Shown: positions 11,601-23,600 of the stretch, piece by piece
Layout: every line of letters starts with the position of its first letter
How positions within the stretch are numbered: position 1 is the stretch's first letter
Assembly: GCA_031308135.1 (NCBI GenBank)
Contig: JAHLJT010009355.1
Coordinates: forward strand, 4,401,217-4,465,216
DNA: 64,000 nucleotides
Direction: 5' to 3'
From: Acheta domesticus
Taxonomy: Eukaryota; Arthropoda; Insecta; Orthoptera; Gryllidae
Notes under the pieces: model-generated
Seen by the model: the letters and a program-made list of their open reading frames with translations, nothing else
Database searches by the model: none
Told to the model about the DNA's origin: nothing
Program-made: the position numbers and the translations under genes

Positions 11601-14600
11601 TTGCAGGTACAACCTGGAGCGCTTCAGCAACCGCCTGGGCCGCGTGCGGCGCTTCCTGGACTTCCGAGAGCCCATGGACGACGGCTACTTCCCCAAGCTC
11701 ACCACGCTGCTCGCCAGCCGCAACTGGCCCCCGCGCCAGGCCGGCGTCAAGCTCAAGGTGCGACCCCCCTCTCTCTCTCTCTCTTGCCTTGCCCATGGAC
11801 GACGGCTACTTCCCCAAGCTCACCACGCTGCTCGCCAGCCGCAACTGGCCCCCGCGCCAGGCCGGCGTCAAGCTCAAGGTGCGACCCCCCTCTCTCTCTC
11901 TCTCTTGCCTTGCCCATGGACGACGGCTACTTCCCCAAGCTCACCACGCTGCTCGCCAGCCGCAACTGGCCCCCGCGCCAGGCCGGCGTCAAGCTCAAGG
12001 TGCGCCCCCCTCCCCCTCTCTCTTGCCTTGCCCATGGACGACGGCTACTTCCCCAAGCTCACCACGCTGCTCGCCAGCCGCAACTGGCCCCCGCGCCAGG
12101 CCGGCGTCAAGCTCAAGGTGCGTCCCCCTCTCCCTCTCTCCCTCTTGCCTTGCCCATGGACGACGGCTACTTCCCCAAGCTCACCACGCTGCTCGCCAGC
12201 CGCAACTGGCCCCCGCGCCAGGCCGGCGTCAAGCTCAAGGTGCGTCCCCCTCTCCCTCTCTCCCTCTTGCCTTGCCCATGGACGACGGCTACTTCCCCAA
12301 GCTCACCACGCTGCTCGCCAGCCGCAACTGGCCCCCGCGCCAGGCCGGCGTCAAGCTCAAGGTGCGTCCCCCTCTCTCCCTCTTGCCTTGCCCATGGACG
12401 ACGGCTACTTCCCCAAGCTCACCACGCTGCTCGCCAGCCGCAACTGGCCCCCGCGCCAGGCCGGCGTCAAGCTCAAGGTGCGTCCCCCTCTCTCCCTCTT
12501 GCCTTGCCCATGGACGACGGCTACTTCCCCAAGCTCACCACGCTGCTCGCCAGCCGCAACTGGCCCCCGCGCCAGGCCGGCGTCAAGCTCAAGGTGCGTC
12601 CCCCTCTCTCCCTCTTGCCTTGCCCATGGACGACGGCTACTTCCCCAAGCTCACCACGCTGCTCGCCAGCCGCAACTGGACACCGCGCCAGGCCGGCGTC
12701 AAGCTCAAGGTGCGTCCCCCTCTCTCCCTCTTGCCTTGCCCATGGACGACGGCTACTTCCCCAAGCTCACCACGCTGCTCGCCAGCCGCAACTGGCCCCC
12801 GCGCCAGGCCGGCGTCAAGCTCAAGGTGCGTCCCCCTCTCTCCCTCTTGCCTTGCCCATGGACGACGGCTACTTCCCCAAGCTCAACACGCTGCTCGCCA
12901 GCCGCAACTGGACACCGCGCCAGGCCGGCGTCAAGCTCAAGGTGCGTCCCCCTCTCTCCCTCTTGCCTTGCCCATGGACGACGGCTACTTCCCCAAGCTC
13001 ACCACGCTGCTCGCCAGCCGCAACTGGACACCGCGCCAGGCCGGCGTCAAGCTCAAGGTGCGTCCCCCTCTCCCTCTCTCCCTCTTGCCTTGCCCATGGA
13101 CGACGGCTACTTCCCCAAGCTCAACACGCTGCTCGCCAGCCGCAACTGGCCCCCGCGCCAGGCCGGCGTCAAGCTCAAGGTGCGTCCCCCTCTCTCCCTC
13201 TTGCCTTGCCCATGGACGACGGCTACTTCCCCAAGCTCAACACGCTGCTCGCCAGCCGCAACTGGCCCCCGCGCCAGGCCGGCGTCAAGCTCAAGGTGCG
13301 TCCCCCTCTCTCCCTCTTGCCTTGCCCATGGACGACGGCTACTTCCCCAAGCTCAACACGCTGCTCGCCAGCCGCAACTGGCCCCCGCGCCAGGCCGGCG
13401 TCAAGCTCAAGGTGCGTCCCCCTCTCTCCCTCTTGCCTTGCCCATGGACGACGGCTACTTCCCCAAGCTCACCACGCTGCTCGCCAGCCGCAACTGGACA
13501 CCGCGCCAGGCCGGCGTCAAGCTCAAGGTGCGTCCCCCTCTCTCCCTCTTGCCTTGCCCATGGACGACGGCTACTTCCCCAAGCTCACCACGCTGCTCGC
13601 CAGCCGCAACTGGCCCCCGCGCCAGGCCGGCGTCAAGCTCAAGGTGCGTCCCTCTCTCTCCCTCTTGCCTTGCCCATGGACGACGGCTACTTCCCCAAGC
13701 TCACCACGCTGCTCGCCAGCCGCAACTGGCCCCCGCGCCAGGCCGGCGTCAAGCTCAAGGTGCGTCCCCCTCTCTCCCTCTTGCCTTGCCCATGGACGAC
13801 GGCTACTTCCCCAAGCTCAACACGCTGCTCGCCAGCCGCAACTGGCCCCCGCGCCAGGCCGGCGTCAAGCTCAAGGTGCGTCCCCCTCTCTCCCTCTTGC
13901 CTTGCCCATGGACGACGGCTACTTCCCCAAGCTCACCACGCTGCTCGCCAGCCGCAACTGGCCCCCGCGCCAGGCCGGCGTCAAGCTCAAGGTGCGTCCC
14001 CCTCCCCCTCTCTATCTGTTGCCTTGCCTTCGTCTACAACAGACCTGCACAGCATTTTGCACTTTCACTGACCTCAGAAGCTGCGCGCGGGCAACTCGGG
14101 TGCAAATGAGAAAATCGATGAAGGGTGGGGATGAGACCCAATCTAGGAGTGGGGTCCGCCAATCAGAATGCGCAATTCGAAAGATTGCGCGTAAATTTAA
14201 AAAGCAATCGGCAAGAACATGACGGTCATATACAGTTCAAGTAATATTGTCTTTTGTATTATATTGCAAATGTTTGTTCTCGATATATGACAGGGCGAAA
14301 TATGAAACTACAACAAATTATACATATTAGATTTCGACACCAAGTATTATAATTGCTTGTAAGGCTTATAATGTAATTCGCTTTGCTACGATGTAACCAC
14401 AAATTTAGTGTTGTGCTAAACACAAAATTGTGATACTGAATTGTTTTTGTTTGATGATGACAGCAACAAACTATTTTTCATTAACTATGTTTAATTGAAT
14501 AAGACGGTTCTCTCAAAGCAAAAACATATTGTTCTTAAAAAAATCATGATTATTTTCTGCTCTAATTTCTGACAAGAATGTAGAGTCGTTTACTGCATCA

Positions 14601-17600
14601 TATAAAAATATAAAGCCCTTTGCATTCTACTTAACCAATACCCATGATTATCTTATGATTGTCCGTAACATATCGTGACAGAAGTTTGCTCGTTGATCTC
14701 TTTTATTCAGTTTCATAATGGGGAAAATGGTCACAAATGTGCTATTAAACATTACCCTTCTTGGAATTGCCACATATTCTATTTTATGTCAATCTTGATG
14801 TGAGACATTGCTCTCATGATTTTGTTCATTTTTCTATGATTTGGAGATTATACCATTCCTGGTGAACAATCAATTATTAAATTGCAATTTTGTGTTAGAA
14901 TTAAATAATATTTTTCTCTTCTATAAGCATAGCTATAAGCATTTTAAAACTATTGCTTTAAAATAATTCCTAAGAGTCCCAATGAGCATGTTATTTTCTT
15001 TAAAAAATTAAAAAATGAAAATACATACAGTGGTGGATACAAAGGTGGATATACAGTAGTGCACAGAACGTAAACAGTGAATTATGACCCTGGTAACTTG
15101 AAATACTAGACATAATCCATTTAAACAAATGGGCATTTAATTTTGAAGCATGGATCATTATTAGACGCCCAGACATTCAATCTACGCGCCACGTCGTGCT
15201 ACGTCAGACTTCTCCCCTCCCCGCAAAGCTTCCTACTCCCCACTACTTGCACTTTCGGCGCTGCCACGGGCAGGCGAGCGGCTCGCAAGTGCAGAATGCC
15301 CGCGGGAGCAGGCGTTGTGCAGGTCTGGTCTACAACATATAGCTGTTTTTCAGCTCCAACCACATCTACTGACACTGCCTCGTACTGTTGGAGAGCCAAC
15401 AAGGACTGTGCCTGCTAATTTCCAAACACCTAAAGAAAAAAAGAATTTAATTGCAATTTGCAGTTTTCATTTGACTAGTGACAACCCGTTCGATTAAATC
15501 GTATTTTGTATTCCAGCATTATAAACGACCTAACCTCACTGAGATCACTAACCTCTCATATTTCAAGATTTCTATTCAACGCAGAAAATCACGTTCACGT
15601 GCTTACACAACCTACACTAAACTGAAAGAAACAAAAATGCTTGAGATTGCAACATTCACTTGTCCCCCGCCACGGTTCGAGAGTGTAATTTTCTTCCGAA
15701 AGATCGCGCGGCAATAAGAAATTACAGATCCCGAATTACTACGTTTTATAATATTTACGTATTTTTAACGCCCTTTTTAATACGAATGTCCCATGTGCAG
15801 CTGAATAGAAACACCATTCTTTAATCCATTGCTTCTTTATACAGATCGGTTTCGTACTTCACCCAACTGATTGAAAAGACCAAACAGCACTTTGAGAAAT
15901 AGTATATAAGAAGATTCTGCCTTGCATATCAATTTGGTACTATGATTGAAACTGTCTCTGTTCAGGACATCCGGCGCTCGGACAAGCAGCTGGAGTTCGA
16001 CATCGCCGATCTGGAGCGCTGGCGCGACCGCATCTACGAGGCCATCCACAACGGCCGCCTGCAGCGGGTGAGTGCCGCCACGCAACGCCACGCCCGTGGT
16101 TTTTGGGTTATTCATAAATGAAGAATTTTCGTAATCACAAGTTTGAAAAACTTAAAGTATGAAATAATAACTGACTTTGTACTACAATCTTCTAGCACGC
16201 TATCCATCGCCCGAGATGATCCTCGTGACATTGTATTTCGTTCGTCATTCATCGTATATTTACGTGGAGAGGCGTTTTTAAAGTTAAATTTTAATAAATT
16301 AATATACACGGCCACTGTCAAATTATATTTTGTTGCGTACGATTTATCTCAATTTTGAGATAACTAAAGAAGCTTTAAAGCGTCGATGTTTAAAATCATC
16401 GATGGCGTTTGGTCGATGTTTTGTTAACATCAAAGTTCTAATTCTGAACATCGATGTTTAGCAACATGTGTGACGTGATACGGGTAGAAATGTATTCTGT
16501 ACAAGATTTCTTAATTCTGGGATCCTTACCCTCAGCCATATACAAGTTTAATTCTGAATACAGAAAGATATGAGCGTGTTTGGCGAGAATTGATAACAAA
16601 ATATTCGCTCCAATGTAATAAAGTCTATTTTTAAAAAAAAATCAGATATAGACTTGAACTCTTGTCCCTCATCTTGTCCTTCGTCAAGGAATATACTTCC
16701 TGCTGCGATAACATGGAGAACAATAATCTGAATTACTATACTTCCCACCGAACTCTAGAAGACGTGCACAGATAATGAATTTACATTTATGTCGAAAAGA
16801 GAAACAAGGTGCCACCTCAGCATTTGCTCAAAGGATCAGGAAAACTGGACACAAATCTGCTCGAAATGGGAGTCATTAACCCAGAAGGTACAATACAATA
16901 CTTGCTATAGGTTATTAGAATTACACAGTCCAAAAGGTAAAAAACACACTAAATATCATTTTTAAAATTAATATTACTTTCTTTTCGATGCTCGGTGTAG
17001 TCTCTAATTGTATAGAAACAGTTATGCAACAGAAAAGATTTTACTTGATGCTCAACAAAAATCTCAATCATTTTCCCATTATAGAATTCCCATTAAAGAA
17101 CCCCCTGCTGTTCATTGAAATAACAATAATATGAATTGTCGTAATTTGAATAATTTCTAATGTAATAATACTTTCTTTTGCAGGAAGATTCAAACGGAAC
17201 ATTTGTGCCCATCATAAATGAACAAGGAATTGATTTACTGGGAAACGTTATTGAAGCTTCAGATCTTTCAATCAACAAAAACTTGTATGGAGATATGCAC
17301 AACTTAGGTCATATTGCCATTGCATATAGTCATGATCCTGATCACAGACACCTGGTATGTTCAAAATTGTCTTAATTTTCTTACATGTATGTTTTGCTTT
17401 CAGATTTGTTGTACAACTCGTTATTTTATTTGTCCATTCCACAATACTTTATAAAATTGATTTGTAATCTCAGGAATGGTCATAATTTGGTAGCAAAAAC
17501 AAGGATATATAATCAAGATACGTCCTAAAGATACCTACTAATAATAAAATGATTTGAAAACATACGCATGTATAAATAAAGATTGACCAAATAACCACTG

Positions 17601-20600
17601 AGTAGAGCGTTGATAAAAATATATTATTAAATTAAAGGTCGCCAGAGTATTGACAACAGTTGTTGGTAGCTGTTAATTTTATTATGTTACATTGAAATTA
17701 ATCTATTGATATTTTGAATTGGAATGTAACAGAATAAAATGTTGATATCCACCAACAAGTGTTGCCAATAATTAACCCCTCCAAACTTCATATTTTCAGA
17801 ACATTTAATTATAATTAAACTATCATTTAATCATAATCATAACAATGAATGTTGTGACAATTATATATCACCATTCCACACAAACAAACATCCAAACTGG
17901 AATGTTGTTTTTCCGTGCACTATGGGCGTGATTTCACTAAGGAATCGCATCAAAGTTAACTATTTCAATTTGCAAAACAAACTCATCTTTTCCATTAGGA
18001 AATGTATTTTATTAATCAATATCTAATGGTGCTACATCAGCACGTACAACTTGCTGGCATGATTTCTAAATTTGCAATTTTCGAAAAATCAATGAGTTCA
18101 ACAAAAATGAGACCCACGCCTTTGTTTTCCTCGTCTCTTGTTTTATAAATGAAAAAAATTAAAGAAAATATTTGCAGCGGTTTTTGAGAAAATGCGTTTT
18201 TATATATTGCATTAATTTCATGGACAAATTATGAAAAAACAATTCGCTTTTTCAAAAAAATTGTGAATTACGTTTCTTGAAGGGCTGGTATTTTATAATA
18301 GATTTTGTTTAAAACAAAAATTTACTAATTTTGGTGTTTTGAAATTTTGCAATTTTCGAAAATACAGAGAATTGGCCAAAAAATGGGACAAGCAGTTATT
18401 TTACCGTCGTTTGGTGCATTATTTAAAATTTTCTAAAAATTACCTTTATTTCATACAAAATATTTTTTTCGAAAAATTGTAAATATTATTTCAAGAACTG
18501 TATTTAAAGAACAGATATCATCAAGGAAAAAATCTAAATCTTCAATACTGTAGTTGTAGGAAGACACCTAAAAATGTCACCTTTTTCAATTTTCGAAAAA
18601 TCGGGACTTCAACGAAAATTAGGTCTATACCATTCTCTTAAGAAGACTTTACGCTATTCGATAACAAGGTTTAGTCAAAATAGTGGGAGTCACTTTTGAG
18701 AAAATTTTGAAAATGTTAGCTTTATATAAGATAAACTAACCCCCAAATCAAAATATCCGTTTCAAACTAAGAGGGCCCCGAGTTCCTTGATCACGGAATA
18801 TCAATTTGGAAGAAAATTACCGGAAAGGTTTTGGCGCTAGCTTTTACCATGTACGGAAGGTCGGACGGAAAGACAGTTGATTTTCCGTTATCAAGGACCC
18901 ACAAAACACGAATTTTGGTTCCACTACTTGTCAGAGTTAGTAATTTACTATATAATGGATGAAGATTTATCCACTTTTCTTTATAAGGGCTCGTCAATAA
19001 GAGTTATTCTGTCGGAAATTCCCCGTTTTTCTGCACACAATTACGGTACTTTCTCCTTTTATAAAGAGCGAGAAAATAAAGTACTATGAAATTTATATGC
19101 AGTTGTATAAACACATGGATTTTATTTTTCAGGAAGATTTCAACATTATGGGAGACGGAGCAACCACCATGCGAGATCCCATGTTCTACCGTTGGCATGG
19201 GTTTGTCGACGACATGTTCCAAGAACACAAGAGAACTCTACCTCCTACACAGTCGAAGAGGTAACTTTCAATTAACAGAATACTTTCTTTCAAATAATAT
19301 TAAACTTAGTATTACACAAGGTTTCATTTATTGCCCTAAACACTCAAGTGTTATCGAGTTAATTTTGGAACATAAATTACATGCAGAGAGTTTTCGTTAT
19401 CGGAGAAACATATGGCCGCTAAGAATATAACATCTTTTCTTCTTTAGCGGCCATTCGCTAGTGCATTTTGAACGGTATCACCATAAAGAGGAAACCATTT
19501 CATTTCCAAAATAACGTTTTTATTGATCCCTAAATTATTTAATACAACGGTTTACTTCTTGATGAGATTATTTGTAACTTTCTACAGTGCAAAAGCGCCG
19601 CATTTGCGTGGCATTCATTCTTCATCTCGCTCTCCACTCGGTGCACTGCTCAGGTCACTCAGGGCATCACTGCAGTGGCTCTGATCGGGGGATCCCAGGG
19701 TTCCAGTCCCGACAGTGGCAATATTTTCGACAGCTTGTCAGCTGGGTCCAATTCAGTCGCTGTCTGGAGGAGAATTCTAGCGGCCGGCTGCTCTGATCGG
19801 TTGTTTTCCCTGGTTTCTCCCATCAACAGCCGGCGAATGCCGGAGCAGTACCCTAACAAACGGGCCACGGACTGAGCGCAATCTTTCCTCTGGGGGACGT
19901 CTGAGGACTAACATTTTTGGTTCACTATATCCATGATGTCAAAATTAAATAGAATGTATCAACGATAATTGATTTATAAATATAAAGATACGGCAATATT
20001 CATTAACAACAGGAACTGAAAATTTCAATAGCTTATTTGTACTTAAAAAAGGAATTATTTTCAATTGTTTGGTTCGTATATTTTTCATTAGTAATTTCTC
20101 TAGGTCCTTTAATGTAGTCTTACACCTTTCAATGCCTCTTGCTCAGTCGGAACACCGTCCCACTTTCCGAAGGCCTTTTTAATCGCCTAATGACAACGAG
20201 ATACAGTTAATTTTTAGGACTTATTTCCTGCGTTCACTACAGCCGAGGTTCAGCTTCACTATACCGAATCTTCTTAAGCTTATTTGTAGTGCAAGTGAAA
20301 CGAGGACCAGTTGACTATAGGTTCACTATAACCGAGGTTCACTATAACCGGAGTCGACTGTATCATGTTGAGATCCACGAGAGGAACATTCAGAGCACTT
20401 TGGTTCCAAGCTCATAAGAAACTCTTCTGGCTCTACCTCTCATACACCTGTTTTGAGATGCGCTAGTCAAAGCAAAACTCATTTCAACCTCAGCAACAGC
20501 AGTTCCTACAAGAACGACTTCGTCGTTGGGGATTCGTAGTCACCATAAGAAAATCATCCTATCTCAGAAACTATTCGTGCTACAGAAAATCTAAGCACAA

Positions 20601-23600
20601 ATTTAGAATGAGAATGTGACACTTTGTAAACATCACATATTATCTTTTCTGATTATTTTCTTTGTTGACTAGGTAAGTCCTTATTTTGGGGGATAATTAG
20701 CACTTCTGAAGTATTAAACCATCTCTTGACAAAAATGAAACGTGATAGAGAAATTGTAAGTATACTGAAACGTGATACTGAGTCAATCACAGTTTTTTTC
20801 AGAAGATTTTTCCATTATTAGCCTTCTCTCTTCGATGGTTTCTACCACTAAGAGTTTGCCGTTTTCGATTTCCATATTGTTGAGTCCTTCCATTGACCTT
20901 CTTCTAATACCTTCTCCTCCATTACTCCTGTACATAGTTCTTGCAAGTCAAAACAGGTCTGCCTCTTCTATGCCTTCTTTCAGGCATCCAATTTAAAATT
21001 GATTTTGGCCATCTCTCATTTTGCATCCTCTTGATATATCCATACCATTGCAGGGTGTAATTTTCTGTTCTTGTATGAACCCCACCTTTCCCATACCACT
21101 TTGTTCCCTGTCTTGTCCAACCTTGTTATCTGCAAGGATCTTCTCATAAATCGAGATCTACTGATCGTTTCTGTCCCTACGACGTTTTGTTAAAGGCCAC
21201 ATTTCTGCTCTATATAATATCATATTTTTCCATTACACTGTGGAATATTATTGTCTTTGTGTCTTTTTTGGGTCATTTGAGATCGCATCAACTTTCTAGG
21301 TTCTAGCGACTACTATTGGAGGATGGTTCGAGGATGAAACGGTGTGATGATAGGGGTGAAAGGACGAACACATACAACCATGCCAGAGGGGCTCGACCCT
21401 GCGACCCTTTGGTCCGAGACTGCTAGGCCTTAGCGACCCCGGCCATCGACATGGAGAGATGGCTCAGTGCACCAAGTGATGTCACTGCAGTTCCTCTGAC
21501 CGGGAGGTCCTAGGTTCGAGTCCCGATACACATTAGGATAAAATGCCTAAAACATGGCCGAAAAAACGTTTCTAGTTGAGATTTTTTAACTCTTCGGTTG
21601 GCTACATTATTGATGGGACTATGAAATCCCGTTGGTACGAAGGTGCTTGGAGCTTGTCCCGGCTGGGGCGTGTGGTGGGAGATACCTGGTTGCGGGAAAA
21701 GCCCGCTGCATGTGTGTCGTGTGTGTGGCAGCTGTCGTTCCCGGGCGTGCGCGTGGTGGCGGCGCAGGTGCAGGCGGACGGCGTGGGGCGGCCCAACGAG
21801 CTCCGCACCTTCTGGCAGCAGAGCGACCTCGACCTCAACCGCGGCCTCGACTTCACGCCGCGCGGCGCCGTCTACGCGCGCGTCACGCACCTGCAGCACG
21901 CGCCCTTCACCTACCTCATCCAGGTGACTGCACTAGCCGACCCCAACACACCGCCTTCTTCCTTATTTTTCCGTTTCCATATTAAGCCTGTAATTTAGTT
22001 TTTTCTTCAAGACCCTCTTACCTTTCGTCACTTGACGTATATGTCAAGTGACGGAGGGTAAAAGGGTCAAGTCACAATCTTCGTTAATAATTCCAAATGG
22101 TATCTGTGCATTAAATACAGGTAAACTATCGGGGGCCAAAACTGCCTCAAATACTGCACAGGTAAGTAATGGAGAAACAGAGTCGATGGGTTAATTTGTA
22201 AGTAATAGCGACATTTCCTCTTTCTAAATACAGAGTGTCTCGGAACCAATGTTACAAGCTCCTAGGGCATGTGCAGAAGTCGAAGATGATTAGAGTTTGT
22301 CAATAACTGTAGGGTGGTAAATGTCAAATTACGAAGTTACACTCGTATCATGTGCCCCTGACTGGTAGGCAACCCATCATTGATTTGTGTTCTGCGGGTT
22401 GCATTCGAAAGAGCCGCTATTCTGCGAACCGCCGAGCACGAGTGCACAAAGAGTTGCTTTCCACCACGGGCAGATGGCGCATCGGAAACCTCATTACTTG
22501 GGTGAGGTATCCGCCGGCGCCCCGCCCCGCCCCGCCCCGCCCCGCCCGCGCCCAGGGCGGCGCTCCCTGGGAGGGGGGCGGCGCACGTCCTCCTGCTGTC
22601 GCCCTCTCACTTGTAGCTAGGGGAGGGGGAGGAAGGTTCATCTTTAGGAGATATGGGGCGGTTTTGGAAAAGATCCCATACGTGTGTATATATGTATAGT
22701 CTTACGAACGATATGTATGAATACATACGGCCTTCGGTAAATATGTGCATGTAAATATGAAGCCACCTAGACGCGGGATTAATCATACGGGTGGTAAACA
22801 TTTAAATCATAAGTCAGTGAAAAGGTGCGTATGTATATTTAAATTATTAAAAGTATTATTACTGTTAACGGCTGGTTTTGCATGGGTCTCAAAGGGAGCT
22901 CTTGCATTTTGATGTAGTAATAGAAGTAATTTCTTTTATTGTGCTGTATTTTAAATTGTTTTGTACTGTAAACCAGTGGGCTTAAGTTTACCATTTGGCA
23001 ATTGGCCAGTTGTAGCCAACCAAATATTATCATCATAAGCCCCGACCACGCACACTCTGACATTCTGAGGCGAGTCGAGGCTACACTACCATGTCGTCTA
23101 CACTACAGCTGCCTCTGGAGGCCCGTCTTCACCAAGGAAATACATAACGGCATTTCGCCTCGGTCGTGCCGCTAGATGTCGCATGGTGGCGACGATACTT
23201 AGAGTCCCTAGACGCAGAGAGTAGCGCGACAGTCGCCATTTAATATCCTCGCACCCGACAACCCCGTCAGGCACCAATCAGGGACCGAAAGGATATTATG
23301 ACAGTTGTTGGCATTATGAAGATTTTCAAGAATATTAACATCGGTTTGAGGTAGGTTACATGGTTCACAACACCAGAACATCTCGCACTTCTAATTCTCC
23401 CCGTCAAGTGAATATAAAATGACGGGATCAGTGGAACAATGGAATGCGCTACTCTTTGTATGGAGGGACTCTAACCGTATCAAGCAGTGCTTGATCATAA
23501 ACATATAGAGCAGGACTGTCCAACTTATTAGGACTTATTGACCATTTATCAAATTCTAATAAGCACGGGCCGCATCGTCATTTAAGATGTTTTTTACCCT

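Noticed and set aside
11671..14020. CRISPR-like array
   Set aside because: The repeats are about 116 bp, contiguous and without variable spacers, and derive from a eukaryotic exon-intron border.
11575..14222. Three overlapping plus-strand reading frames of 825-874 codons
   Set aside because: They are the minisatellite read in each frame. The unit has no stop in any frame, so openness says nothing about a gene.
21455..21532. Functional tRNA gene
   Set aside because: Box A- and box B-like motifs are present, but there is no plausible anticodon arm or acceptor stem, and the same head recurs with a SINE body.
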